DNA of 64,000 bases from the NCBI GenBank assembly GCA_020747065.1, contig JAGMVK010000005.1, positions 2,480,001-2,544,000 on the forward strand. The letters run 5' to 3'. The DNA comes from Cadophora sp. MPI-SDFR-AT-0126 (Eukaryota; Ascomycota; Leotiomycetes; Helotiales; Ploettnerulaceae). Of this stretch, positions 1-10,151 are shown one piece after another. The notes under the pieces are model-generated. The model had not been told where the DNA came from, ran no database searches, and was given only the letters and a program-made list of their open reading frames with translations. Both the position numbers and the translations under genes were made by a program. Within the stretch, counting starts at the first letter, position 1; each line of letters begins with the position of its first letter.

Positions 1-1247
1 TGCATTATGATGCAGAGGATTACGCGGGCGTCGAGACGGGATTCGGCTGCGACGAGGGGGATGGAGGAGCCGATGAGGGAGATTTCCGAAGGGCTGTCTG
101 AGAAACTCATTAACGAGGAGTTTTTGGCCCAGAGAGAGGCGTAGGATGCCCATTGTGAGGGAGGTGGGTAGGCGGATGCTGGACCGCTGTAGTCGACATA
201 ACCTCCTGTGCTGGAAGGAACAGTACCACCACCACCTGCTCCTCCTCCTGTGTTGCCAGATCCGGCTCCGGCTCCAGAAGGAAGATTAATAGTCTGGCCG
301 ACTTGCAGAGAAGTTGGTCTGACGTTTGGGTTTGCAGCTTCAATTGCGGCTACGCTGATATTGAACTTCGCCGCGATCGTTGTGAACGTATCTCCAGCTT
401 GGATAACATATGTACCTGCTGTAGGAGCAGTTGGTGATGGCGTTGGAGTAACTGGTCCAGGATTAGGCTGAGTCGTCGACGGGATGTTGATTTGGCTACC
501 AACTTGAAGTGCATTTGGATTCACTCCTGGATTGGCAGCTTGTATCGCAGCAACAGTCGTTCCAAATCTTGCTGCGATACTGCCGTAAGTGTCTCCAGAT
601 TGGATCGTGTATTTACCTCCTGGTGCTGGAGAACCTTGAGGAGGAACTGGGGAAGGTGCCGTAGTCGAGGGAATTGAAATTTGAGCCCCGATCTGCAGAG
701 CACTGGGATTGACACCAGGGTTCGCAGCTTCAAGTGCAGTCACAGTTGTACCTAGCCTCGCTGCAATGATCGTGAAGGTATCCCCTGCTTGAATGGTGTA
801 TTTTCCTGAGGGCGCTGGCTGGGGTGAAGGTGCCGGCTGAGGTGGTGCAGGCTGAGTTTGCGTGCTTGTAGCAGGCACAACAATCTGCGCTCCAATCTGA
901 AGATTATTCGGATTGATACCAGGATTCGCAGCTTGCAAAGCCGCAACCGTAGATCCAACTTTGGCTGCGATCGAACTTAATGTATCTCCCGCCTGAATTG
1001 TGTATCGAGACCCGGACTGCGGAAGTTGGATGACCTGCCCAACTTGGAGGTTGTTTGGGTTGATTCCCGGGTTCGCTTCTTGAAGTGCAGCAACATTCGT
1101 TCCTGATTTAGATGCTATTGTCGCCAATGTATCTCCTGCTTTGATGGTGTATGTGGATACATTGACAGCCTTGGCTTGCAACTGTTGAGGGGTAGATGTG
1201 ATGGCTCTTGAGAAAAGTCGCCGGATTGTCGATACTGAGCGCTTCAT
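1..1247 (-). CDS. Five-LysM protein with C-terminal lysozyme-like domain (3' end outside window)
   Basis: The frame is open from an ATG at 1247 to the window edge (415 codons, no stop). Five LysM modules lie at about residues 32-76, 82-125, 149-193, 213-257 and 279-323, each with a YxIxxGDT start and a core like AANPGxNPxxLQ. Pro/Ser/Gly linkers separate them. After about residue 350 there is no LysM; the stretch ending ARVILCIIM resembles the lysozyme/transglycosylase-like domain found at the end of some fungal LysM proteins. LysM binds chitin or peptidoglycan, so a wall- or bacteria-directed muramidase role is an inference. The N-terminus is Arg/Ser-rich and shows no clear secretory signal; an unseen upstream exon or a non-secreted protein are both possible. 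Confidence 0.85.
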   Translation of the reverse strand, partial: MKRSVSTIRRLFSRAITSTPQQLQAKAVNVSTYTIKAGDTLATIASKSGTNVAALQEANPGINPNNLQVGQVIQLPQSGSRYTIQAGDTLSSIAAKVGSTVAALQAANPGINPNNLQIGAQIVVPATSTQTQPAPPQPAPSPQPAPSGKYTIQAGDTFTIIAARLGTTVTALEAANPGVNPSALQIGAQISIPSTTAPSPVPPQGSPAPGGKYTIQSGDTYGSIAARFGTTVAAIQAANPGVNPNALQVGSQINIPSTTQPNPGPVTPTPSPTAPTAGTYVIQAGDTFTTIAAKFNISVAAIEAANPNVRPTSLQVGQTINLPSGAGAGSGNTGGGAGGGGTVPSSTGGYVDYSGPASAYPPPSQWASYASLWAKNSSLMSFSDSPSEISLIGSSIPLVAAESRLDARVILCIIM

Positions 1248-1680
1248 ATTCCCAAATTTACAGCACTGAACTGCAACAAATTGAAAATGCTCGAATGCAC
1301 GAACTTGCAGTACATATGTATCCAAGAATTAAGTTTGAAGCTACAATTGACGTGCCACGTATGAGCTTGAAAATGGCATAGACACGCCAGATTCCTTGGC
1401 AGGCACCTGCACTTCAGGATTAGCTCAGGAACCATCCAATCTGGAGAAGCAATATATGTTTCACATCAGCCTTACACTAGCTTGAACTGCAAGCCACAGA
1501 ATTAGGCCACTCAAGAAACAATTTGCAGTGCATCATTAGTACTGAACACATTGAAGAAAGGAAGCGGTGAAGAACATTTTAGCTTCGCTGTCATGGGCTA
1601 GTGAACAAAAAGAATACAGCAAAGCGCAATGCCGAGGGTAATGAATGACCGAACTCTGCCAAAGCCTCCCCGGCGGGAAC
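1248..1680. other. Intergenic, no gene seen
   Basis: This is the upstream region of the LysM gene and the 3' flank of the MYND gene. The short frames on both strands lack codon bias or recognisable motifs. Confidence 0.6.
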
Positions 1681-2452
1681 CTACTCCGCCGATGCCATGT
1701 CACCGTGGGCTATGCTCTTTAGATGCCGCAAAAATGGAGCATACTGCGGAAACATGTCCCCCCAATGTTCTTGCAGCTCTTTGGCCGTAAAACGACGCTC
1801 GATATAGTACCACGAGTTCTTGTCCTTTGCCAGGGCTATGCAATCCATCCAGCCTTGCCTTTTTCGCAACCATGGAGCCCAGTATCTTTCTTGTTTCTTC
1901 AATTGTCTCAGAAAATTCTTGAAATGCTCGAGAAGACCACTACCATTGTCTTGGCAATTTCCAAGTGCGTCACCGTCTTCCTGCGCCCATAACCGAAAGG
2001 CATCAATCCAATGCTTCATCGCCTGCTCAGGTGTAGCGCTGTCAAGTGATTGCCTGATACCGACTGCCACCAACCTTTCAGAGACCTGTCTTTGCGCTTG
2101 GATAATCTCAACTGTCTGACTTGCTATTTCCGAACTGCGATTGCCCATAGACCCACACTTGTCTTTATGTTCCTTGTGGTCCTTCTTTCTGCATTCTTTT
2201 CCGCAATATACAATTGCGTTACAACGACACTTCTTGAAGATACCTGGAGAGGGTTCTGTCTTATTGCACTTCTGGCATTTGAGAAGAATGAATTGATAGG
2301 ACGTGAGTTTGCGGATCGGGAGACTGTTTCATCGAGCGAGTGACCTGGAGCAGGAAGAGAGTTAGGCCTCGGCCTGGGCTGTAAAGTCGTCCTATCAATC
2401 CCACCAGCAGTAACCTCAGGTCGGCTTGAGGGAACTTCGCCGGCAGGATCAT
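1681..2452 (-). CDS. MYND-type zinc-finger protein
   Basis: The frame ending at 1681 contains a clear MYND finger between about 2153 and 2277: C-x2-C, then CxC, YC-x3-C, and a His/Cys tail (KEHKDKC). MYND fingers mediate protein-protein contacts. The rest is an uncharacterised helical region ending HGDMASAE. A TGA at 2331-2329 closes this frame upstream, so the first exon must be spliced in. One model that keeps frame is exon 1 at 2452-2415 (ATG at 2452), an intron of 91 nt with branch CCTAAC, and exon 2 at 2323-1681, giving 226 residues. The finger is solid. The 5' exon is a guess, and an alternative first exon in the frame open up to 2630 cannot be excluded. Confidence 0.6.
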
Positions 2453-3426
2453 CTCTCATCGAGGCTCCCTGACTAGGCGATTCGTTTTCCTTCAATGGCA
2501 GATCATCCGCAGGATCGACGTCCTCGAAATCTTCTACCGTAGCCTGCATCCTCGAGTGCTTATCCATGTTCACAGGAGCCGCCTTTGGATGTCGATGGAA
2601 TCTGTATGATCTGTTGATGAATGGCCACACGGGCTGCAGAGGCGACGCTGTCTTACAGTAGTCCGAGCGATCTCAGCGAGCAAGGATCAGGAAGGGGTTT
2701 GTTTGCTGATAGAGACAAGCTGGACTGCAAGTTTCGGTGCCGTAGTGTAGATGTCGACTTCTGCAGCTGGAAGAGAAGATATATCGGACACCTTGTTGAC
2801 CAGCAGCGGTGGGTTATCTGTAGCCCAGACGCTTCAACATGACAGTACGGAATAAATGTCGTGTGATGATATAATGCTGAGTCGGAACCGATGTGAATGA
2901 GAAGCCTAGTCGTGATGGGTAGGCATGTAACGATACAGAAGTTGAGCCACCACGCACCAAAAATTTGTATTGAAACTTGTAATAGAGATGAAGAGAACTC
3001 TTCTGCTAGAAGAAACAAGAAATAACTAGAAGCTAATTGCGAAGGAAAGCACGGGACTTGAACAGCAGGGGCGTACAAACTGACACAAAGCAGAGAAGGC
3101 ACGACGATTTGGATAGACGCAGATTGAGCGTGACAGTGGGAAAGAACTACTTGCCGGATTGTTCATCGCTACAATAGAGAACGCTGAAGCGACAAGGTTT
3201 AAAGAAAGCATGCAGGCAGCGTGGACAAACCCGCCCTCGTAATATATCATGCCTCATTGAGACTACAGTCTACTAGTAAACTACAAGAATGGTGTGTATT
3301 GAACAGTGAATGAATGCAATCCTATCCCATCCTATCCCCGAACGCCATGCATGTATGCTAAAGAGTCATTCGAATCAACACAACTGCCATCCCTGTTCCT
3401 ATCCTCGTATTTTCGTATGTTGTATT
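2453..3426. other. Intergenic, no gene seen
   Basis: This stretch holds the 5' side of the MYND gene and the 3' flank of the Asi-type gene. An open frame of 149 codons on the minus strand (2653-3102) is Ser/Leu/Phe-rich, matches no family I know and is not called. The frame at 2124-2630 could hold an alternative MYND first exon. Confidence 0.5.
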
Positions 3427-6399
3427 TCAAGGAACAAACACTCTCGAGAAACTCGCTACGTCTCTACGGCAGCAGACACACTTATCGAAATTGTTCATAG
3501 CAAGCGTGACCCGACAGTCGTCGCATAAACTCAGGCATCGACAAGGCCAGACGATGATACTTCTCGGCGAGCTCTGGCATACCACACATTGAGGACCGCC
3601 GTCGCCCATGCCAGAAGCGCCTTTGGCCCAACTCTTTGACTGGCCTGATGAGGTGGATGCGTTGAAGTTGCGGCGAGAAATAATGAGGTGTTCGAGAATC
3701 TGCGCCTCTTCTTCCAGCGTGAGCTTTCCCGTGGCCGAAGAAGCAGCGAAATTTGAAGGGCGATAAAGAGTCGATGTGAGGACTTTGGCGCGTTCGCGTT
3801 GTATGATGCTGCGGTAGCGAGAACGTGTGACGATGCTGTCGCTTTGCAAATGGGCGGATAGAGCTTGAGCTTCGGCTCGCTGCTCGGGGGTCTTTGGATG
3901 GAGCAATTGTGCAAGGTCGGATGAAGTGAGAGGTGTGTCGGTAAAAGGGCTCGACTCTCTGGCGAAAAATGGATTTTCTTGAGTAGGCGTCCTCCTTCCA
4001 TCGTCATTTCCGCTCTCTGATTCCCAATCTTGCTCATCGTTAGTCGTCGTTGAAAATGAAACAACGCTGGTGGTATCTTCGTCAAGTTCGGCTTGATCTG
4101 GATTGAAGTTTCCGCTGCTGTCATCACCACCCCACCAGCCTCCATGCAGCCACCAGTTATACAAGTTTGAATCCAAATTCTTCTCTTCGGAGTCGTCCCA
4201 ATGACCCTGTGATTGCCTAATCCTACTTCTCATCTCTGCCTCGACGTCCACGTGCTCATCCTTAGGTAATGTCATCTCTCCATCAATACTCAACAGCCAG
4301 AAATTGAGCGAATCGGGATCATTTTTGTCAGGCGTCGATGCCGCCGCTTGGTTCGCTTTGGGCATTCTGACAAGCCACAAGAGCCATCGCGGCCGGCCTT
4401 GGTATCCTGCTCGGGAAAGTACCTTCAAAGCAATAGATGCCCACCAGCTAAGCAGCAGTCGAACGATACCGAGGAAGAATTCCATAGCCATGATCCAGCG
4501 CCCACTTCTTTCTGTAGCTCCAACTCCATTGACGCCAATGCCTCTTTCTCTACCCTTTCCATTCGCTACTGGTTTCTTTGCGGTCATTTCTCTCGCATAG
4601 CCACTCGATGATTTTTGAAGCAGATCCATAGGCTGGTCTTTGGCAGCGACCAGGCCAATGTTGTCAGTCAAGCCATCTGCAAGACTTGCATCTGGGTCGT
4701 TGAGTTTAAAGGTTGGACCCAGCCACTGTGCTCCAACGGCCTCAATCTCGCGAAGGCGATCCTCTTCAAGCCAAGTCCGTTGCTTGATACTGACTCCACG
4801 ACTCTCATTCAAGTAGACAGCTTCACTTGCCATTGTCATGATAGCAAAGCCGGTTCTCAGGAGAGCAGTATAGAAATCCATGTGCAGCGTGATTCGAATG
4901 CCAGATAATGGAACGTTTGCTTGCATGTTTCGATGCGCTGCCAATACCCTGCGGTAGAATGGATTTTGTGACGGTGGAGGCTCGTCATCAGGAGAATTTA
5001 AATCTTCAATCGCAGGTGGAGCCAATGCAGACAACATCAGAGCAGTTCCGTAAATGAAGGAGCATCCAATGATGCCGAACAGCACCAAAACATGAGGAAC
5101 GAACCCAATGATGCAGACAGTTGGGAATCTCAGTAAGCTCTGGTTGGGAAGATCGTCAATTGAGAAAGACCAAATGCTCCAGACAATAGCTGACATGAAT
5201 GCCAAGCCCCAGAAGCCTGTATTGGCAAGGCGACAGCGTCCTTGCAGGTTAAAGATTGCAAGTATGTGACTTGTGAGGTGGTTCATGGCTGACAAAAACC
5301 CAACGAGTAGGACCTCGGGTGTTGTATTGACTTTCTTCATGATCATGCCGCGTGTAATGGCAATCTTGCTTGCTTCTGATGTAGAGCTCGAATTGCCATC
5401 CTTTATGGTCCCGAAAGGTCCGAATCCTAGTTGGTTTCCAATTGCAGCATCAGCCTCTGCAAAAGCCAGAGAGTGCTCAAAGAGGGTCATTCCGGTTTCC
5501 CCAGCTACTGGTCGACCCGCCACAGCGCAGGAGAGAGTTTCCACAAATTGACTGAAGCAAAATGTCTTGAAAAGCGGCCAGAGTAGTGATAGAGATCCTG
5601 TCAGTTCTGTCTTTGGCATTTCTCCATCATGCGTTGCGCCTGCAATATCGTCATCGAATTCGGGTTCTATCATTCCAACAGCCACGCATGAAGCCTCATC
5701 ACTTGCTCCAAACAAGAGTGCCGAACTGAGCTCGTGTAGATATCCCCCATTTTGCGTGAACATCAGCTCGGAGGACTTCGAAGCATTTCCCCAGCGAAGG
5801 ACTGCAAAATCCGGAGAGGTCTGACATTGAATCGACTGGAGCAACGACTTGCACTGTACCAGCAGTAGAAGAATCGGTAGGAGTCGGATGAGAAACCGAA
5901 CTTTCCAAGGTAAAGTCAAGTTCCGGCGCGTTGAAGCATATACGAAGGTCCTGTTCAAGATCACAGCCACAACGATACACCCCAAGGCCCACTTGCTGGT
6001 GGCATAGCTAAACACGTTTCCCAAGCTCCGAACACTCTCCATTGTAAATCGATTTGACAAACCGCCGGCTTGGTCGTCCACGTCCACCAGTATTTGAGTC
6101 CCAGCTTGTATGGCGTTCGCTGTTCCTATTCCTCCAGCAGCAGCAGCAGTAGTAACTGCATCCACAATCCCACCGTTGCCCGTAGCCTCTGGTATGATCC
6201 TCTGTCCTAATCGTACACCTCCAAATATGTTGTCGACAGCTTCAGGAACAGCTAGGAAGGAACCCAGCTTCATGAACATGCGAGGTCCAGCGAGAGCGAG
6301 ATCCTTCGCAGATGGCACGTACTGCGTAGCGTTGAAGGTCCAGTTCCAAGCTCCTCCAAGATCGAATTTTGGATGTTGCTCGAAGGCCGCGGCAGCCAT
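3427..6399 (-). CDS. asi3: Asi1/Asi3-type inner nuclear membrane RING ubiquitin ligase
   Basis: A single uninterrupted frame of 990 residues starts at the ATG at 6399. Membrane segments are visible at about 137-155 and 168-183, with a further group in the middle of the protein. The C-terminus is a RING-type finger: Cys at 938 and 941, 953 and 955, 959 and 962, 974 and 977, placed right before the last residues (VFVP). In yeast, Asi1 and Asi3 are multi-pass inner nuclear membrane ubiquitin ligases with a RING at the extreme C-terminus, and act in nuclear-envelope protein degradation. Layout and C-terminal ending match. The region between the membrane part and the RING is acidic and Ser-rich. 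The exact substrate set in this fungus is unknown. Confidence 0.8.
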   Translation of the reverse strand: MAAAAFEQHPKFDLGGAWNWTFNATQYVPSAKDLALAGPRMFMKLGSFLAVPEAVDNIFGGVRLGQRIIPEATGNGGIVDAVTTAAAAGGIGTANAIQAGTQILVDVDDQAGGLSNRFTMESVRSLGNVFSYATSKWALGCIVVAVILNRTFVYASTRRNLTLPWKVRFLIRLLPILLLLVQCKSLLQSIQCQTSPDFAVLRWGNASKSSELMFTQNGGYLHELSSALLFGASDEASCVAVGMIEPEFDDDIAGATHDGEMPKTELTGSLSLLWPLFKTFCFSQFVETLSCAVAGRPVAGETGMTLFEHSLAFAEADAAIGNQLGFGPFGTIKDGNSSSTSEASKIAITRGMIMKKVNTTPEVLLVGFLSAMNHLTSHILAIFNLQGRCRLANTGFWGLAFMSAIVWSIWSFSIDDLPNQSLLRFPTVCIIGFVPHVLVLFGIIGCSFIYGTALMLSALAPPAIEDLNSPDDEPPPSQNPFYRRVLAAHRNMQANVPLSGIRITLHMDFYTALLRTGFAIMTMASEAVYLNESRGVSIKQRTWLEEDRLREIEAVGAQWLGPTFKLNDPDASLADGLTDNIGLVAAKDQPMDLLQKSSSGYAREMTAKKPVANGKGRERGIGVNGVGATERSGRWIMAMEFFLGIVRLLLSWWASIALKVLSRAGYQGRPRWLLWLVRMPKANQAAASTPDKNDPDSLNFWLLSIDGEMTLPKDEHVDVEAEMRSRIRQSQGHWDDSEEKNLDSNLYNWWLHGGWWGGDDSSGNFNPDQAELDEDTTSVVSFSTTTNDEQDWESESGNDDGRRTPTQENPFFARESSPFTDTPLTSSDLAQLLHPKTPEQRAEAQALSAHLQSDSIVTRSRYRSIIQRERAKVLTSTLYRPSNFAASSATGKLTLEEEAQILEHLIISRRNFNASTSSGQSKSWAKGASGMGDGGPQCVVCQSSPRSIIVWPCRCLSLCDDCRVTLAMNNFDKCVCCRRDVASFSRVFVP

Positions 6400-6968
6400 G
6401 GTCGTGTGTCTTGCATGCGGGGGGTTTGTTACCGTGGAGGTGGTAGGTGGAGAGGCGTCAGACGAGTAAGAACCAAGAAGTAACTGGTTGGAAGACTCCT
6501 CGGATCATGGAAGGTTAGAGGGCATGGCAGAAGAAGAATGACAGAGAGCGGAAACTTCACATGCCAACTTATTAAGTACTTGTGTTGTCGCCAGAAGCTT
6601 GGTGGATGGCGCTTTGGGAAGGAGGGAAGCTGCAGATGGTGCGGCGGAATCTTGGTTTCCCCACGTTCAACTATCTCGGTCCGCAAGCTCCGTACATCAT
6701 CGAGCACATGGCAGCTTTAATACTCTAGACAGTTGGCACCAAGCATCATTTGTAGTTACAATGTGTACGTGAGGTTACTCAAGGTGGCTGTTTGAAATAC
6801 TCTACATCCTGTCAATTCACTTTCCTACACTGTTACGGTTGCACAACCATGCACGGAGAGCGCAAGTGCTAGCAACTTTCTCATTAACTTGGACAATTAT
6901 AGCATTAGCTGAACAAAGCTGGGGTATCTTCGCATCATGCTGATCAAAGCAAATCAATTTCAACCATC
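6400..6968. other. Upstream region of the Asi-type gene
   Basis: No supported gene. It holds the promoter and leader of the minus-strand Asi-type gene and the 3' flank of SEN34. Short frames here read through pyrimidine-rich sequence and show no motif. Confidence 0.6.
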
Positions 6969-7928
6969 CTACATCCCGCCCCATTCAATGCAAAAAGTTC
7001 TAACCGTATCACCACTCCTGGTCCCTTCCGCTTCAGGGTCCTCACCACCTATCAGAAAGCCTTTCTTCACAGCTGTACCCAGTCTGCCACCGCCAATAAT
7101 GTCAAACATGGGAATGTCCTGATCGAAATCATAACTCGTGGCAAGGAAATGACTGTGAAAACGAAGAGGATCACCTGGGTATACGTTGTAATTGCAACCA
7201 AATCGTAAACCAGGCATGATGAAGTAATCGCGGTAGTGCAAGTGTGCAAACAGCGCGTATGAAGACGATACTGGTGGATCTGGCTGCTGGGAAGGGTTCT
7301 GCGGCAGCGATGAGGTGAGATAGCTTGTGGTAGGAGTAATTGCAAACGGTGTTGATGCAAGAGCTGCCGCTGATTTGACAGTGGTGCTTGATCGTTCAGA
7401 TTGTGTTGACTCTTCGTCGAAAAGCGAAGCAGAGTCTTCGGTGACACTCGAGGTATCATTGAAAGATATGTCGGGACTACCGCTCTCGGGTGTATCTTTC
7501 GCACCAGTGACTGCGAGCTGTTGAGCTTTCTTGGCGGCGTACCTTGCCAGGCCAGCTTCAGTCCGTTTCTTTGCTTCATGAAGAGCAGCTCTCCTTGCTT
7601 TCAGACCTGTAGATCTCAGAGACTCGAGGTACGCTTGCTTGTCTGCACCTTGTAATGTGGTGAACAGGGTTTGCTTGTGCCATGCCTTATCGTCGATAAT
7701 GTATGCGACCTCTTTCTCGACCAGCAGCTTCGCTTCCTCTGGCATGAGCTCCATTGGAAGGCCAAAGAAGACATTCTGTTGCGGAGCTTGTGGAATGCTC
7801 CCAATTAGCGAACCGCAGATGTGATGGTTCCTGCGAAGGTAAGTAACGACATTGACGTCGAATAGCAGATAGCGGCCAGCAATCAAAGAGATTGGGATGG
7901 GATCCGTGACAAAATCCGAGAAGGCCAT
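6969..7928 (-). CDS. SEN34: tRNA-splicing endonuclease catalytic subunit Sen34
   Basis: 319 residues in one exon from the ATG at 7928. The N-terminal block (PIPISLIAGRY, then LRRNHHICG) is the Sen34 N-terminal domain. The C-terminal nuclease fold contains YFIMPGLRFG and VYPGDPLRFHSHF. The expected catalytic triad is present: Tyr250, His258 and Lys288 or Lys289. Sen34 cuts the 3' splice site of intron-containing pre-tRNAs within the four-subunit Sen2/15/34/54 complex. A Ser/Thr-rich linker at about 145-220 separates the halves, as in other filamentous fungi. A 5'-UTR intron is likely upstream (see 7929-8414). Length is normal for the family. Confidence 0.94.
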   Translation of the reverse strand: MAFSDFVTDPIPISLIAGRYLLFDVNVVTYLRRNHHICGSLIGSIPQAPQQNVFFGLPMELMPEEAKLLVEKEVAYIIDDKAWHKQTLFTTLQGADKQAYLESLRSTGLKARRAALHEAKKRTEAGLARYAAKKAQQLAVTGAKDTPESGSPDISFNDTSSVTEDSASLFDEESTQSERSSTTVKSAAALASTPFAITPTTSYLTSSLPQNPSQQPDPPVSSSYALFAHLHYRDYFIMPGLRFGCNYNVYPGDPLRFHSHFLATSYDFDQDIPMFDIIGGGRLGTAVKKGFLIGGEDPEAEGTRSGDTVRTFCIEWGGM

Positions 7929-8414
7929 TGCATATACTTGGTCCGCTTGACTAGGGCAGGATCACTGGGTTGAGACTCGTGTTAGCAATCTGTTTTTTGC
8001 CAATGTTGAAGATCGAGCTCGACGTGAAAAGCAACAGAATCATAAATTAAAACATATTTTGAACATCATGTCCAGTTTTACTGGTGTCAGGGGATTGACA
8101 GATCGGTTTTGTAATCATAATGTTGCAAGATAGGAAAAGAAGGAAAGAGACGTGCTTACCATATGCTCCTAGATTAGTTGTCGTGATGTTCGCTGAAGAG
8201 GAGAAGAATCGGAATGGCAGAAGGAAAGCTTTTTGAGCTCGAGATCTTACTAGCGTGGTGCGCAAGTACCCCTGTCCGCACCTTGCCGTTTCAAGGATAG
8301 CTCATCCTCTGGGCATCTCCTCAACTTGATTCAAGTTTGAATTCCGCATGTTTTCCCTAGAATTTCGACCTTTACAGGAGTTTTCGATATTCAGTCGAAT
8401 ACAACCAAGCAAAC
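7929..8414. other. SEN34 leader with probable 5'-UTR intron, divergent promoter
   Basis: On the minus strand a donor GGTAAGC at about 8160-8154, a branch GCTAAC at about 7986-7981 and a CAG ending at 7965 outline a 195-nt intron in the SEN34 leader, 37 nt before its ATG. The right part would be the promoter of the small gene at 8415. No coding sequence is seen. Confidence 0.5.
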
Positions 8415-8751
8415 ATGGCATCTCTTTGGCTTCTTGTCCTACTCATAGCTGTTCCCATAGTTCTGTTCATAGGCATGTGAACCCTTTCTCCCCAGCAAAA
8501 GCTAAGAGGCATTCTAAAGCCTCGACTAACAGAACATAATAGCATGGTTGATAGTCTCTTCATGCCTTGGGGATTCTTTCAGAATGCGAGTCTCTAATGT
8601 ATCTATCAATCCTCGCAGGGCATTGTTCGACCGGAACTACCTCAGGACTGTGACTTCAAATGGCCAGGGCTCATGGAACCAAATTGAGATGGATGACATG
8701 TTGGGAGAGAGTCCTCGCAGTTCTTTGGATTCTATTTCCGTACGCCGATAG
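8415..8751 (+). CDS. Predicted small single-pass membrane protein
   Basis: An ATG at 8415 in good context (AACATGG) opens 21 codons of almost pure hydrophobic sequence (WLLVLLIAVPIVLFI), then a donor GTGAAC at 8477. Joining to an acceptor CTCGCAG ending at 8618, with a CTAAT branch about 20 nt before it, keeps frame into a tail of 43 codons that is polar and Ser-rich and ends SISVRR, stop at 8751. The result is a 64-residue protein: one N-terminal membrane helix and a short soluble tail. I do not recognise a family. The intron would be 141 nt. Evidence is the frame-preserving splice and the contrast between hydrophobic head and polar tail. Confidence 0.4.
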
Positions 8752-8765
8752 TAATGTCTCAAGCG

Positions 8766-8812
8766 CCTAAGGTGTGTGCTTTACCACTGCGCCAACTCTA
8801 CTGGAGGTGCCA
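8766..8812 (-). other. tRNA-like half (A-box only)
   Basis: Read on the minus strand this holds a perfect A-box-like D arm (TGGCGCAGTGG) followed by a piece resembling an anticodon arm. No B-box or matching 3' acceptor strand follows within about 250 nt, so it cannot be a working tRNA gene. It may be a tRNA-derived remnant or chance similarity. Confidence 0.25.
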
Positions 8813-8919
8813 CCCTAGGCTGCGCCTGGTCATACAAAACAACCATCTCCTTTCCGCTCACAGACCACAAATACCAGTAGTTTTGCTAACCGCACCAAAA
8901 AGCCATTCATTTAGCCATC

Positions 8920-10151
8920 TCAAAATTCGATATCAACCTTTGTCGCCCTCCCATGATCATGGTCCAGTCCGCCTTGATGAGCCTCCGAGTCTCCTTCAAC
9001 CGGAGGTAGACTGAAAGGCTTGATCACCAAACCCTTTCTCCTACTAAGAGTAAAGGCCAAATCGTTTTCAAAGCCGCTAGTTTCTCCACCACCTTTCTCG
9101 TGGAAGATCGGTAGACGGTGGATCTTAAGCATGCCTTGTGGAGGTTCCTCCTGGATAGTTGCGGTGGGGTTGGATTTCGTTGCCACTGCTGTCGATGGGA
9201 AGGGTGCAAGCTCTAGCACTCCGTCACTCAGAAGTTCTATCCATCGTGTCAGACCTGTACTTCGTGGATAGAGACTCAAGGGAAGCGTTATGATTGCTGT
9301 CAGCTGAGTGGGGTATCTTCGAAGGAGTGCCCTGAGAGCATGCAGGAACTGGAGAAGATGTTCGGGTCTTGCAGCTTCGGCCGGATAGATGGCAGGAGAG
9401 AGGATGTTGGGTATAACGATGCGGTGGATTGTGGTATTAGGAGCATTGGATAGCTGTGAGGTAAGATGGGCCAGAAAAGTTGTGAATGGAGATACTGTGC
9501 TGTCTGGGTCCTTGAACTCCAGATTTGGTCTCGTAATCAAGGGAACAAACTTTATGTTGGAAGGAGAAGGTAGGATGAGCCGCTTGCTCAAATCGAAATC
9601 ATGACAAAAGATTGCCGTACTAGTAGACTCTGACGCCGTTCTCGGTTGTGATACATTTCGGTCTATTGCTAGTCAAAACATGATCCCCTTGTCTTCACTT
9701 GCTCAGCAAAATACTGACCTCTTGCACCTGCCCCGAATTCCCCCAACCTCTCATATCTCCAAGCAATCTTCATTTTCTCATCATTTTGTCGCGCCTCCAC
9801 CTTCTTAGAGCCATCCTCTGCACCAAGTCCAGGCAATTCTCTTCCCCAAGCCTCAGTCATCCCTAGCACGTGGACATGGTGACTCTGGAGAACACCTTCA
9901 GCTGCATAGTACCGTAATAACGCCCCAGCAAAATCAGTCGTTCCATTCTCTTCGATGAGCAATGACGTCCCCAAGGCGAGTCCCGAATGCCCTGACAGCA
10001 GAGAGTCAAGTGAGTTTGTTCCCGTTGAAGTTGTCAGGCGTCCGTCTAAAGGCGACGGTCTTACACCCTGTGGGAGAGTCTGTTTTGCTGATGGTTGATT
10101 TGAAAGAGATCCTCCAGATTGGGGGACAACACTGCGTTTTCTGAATGACAT
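8920..10151 (-). CDS. ELP4: Elongator complex subunit Elp4
   Basis: Two exons, 10151-9719 and 9629-8920, joined across an intron of 89 nt (GTCAGT...GTCAG), give 380 residues. The N-terminus (MSFRKRSVV), RPSPLDGRLTTSTG, SLLIEENGTTDFAG and WGRELPGL are signatures of Elp4. The second exon resumes with FCHDFDLSKRL, the expected continuation. Elp4 forms the RecA-like Elp4-6 hexamer of Elongator, which is required for wobble-uridine modification of tRNAs. Length is typical. The acceptor was picked because it restores the family sequence in frame; a nearby TAG acceptor would break it. Confidence 0.93.

Noticed and set aside
2653..3102. Minus-strand frame of 149 codons
   Set aside because: Rich in Ser, Leu and Phe with no recognisable family; lies in a spacer between two well-supported genes.
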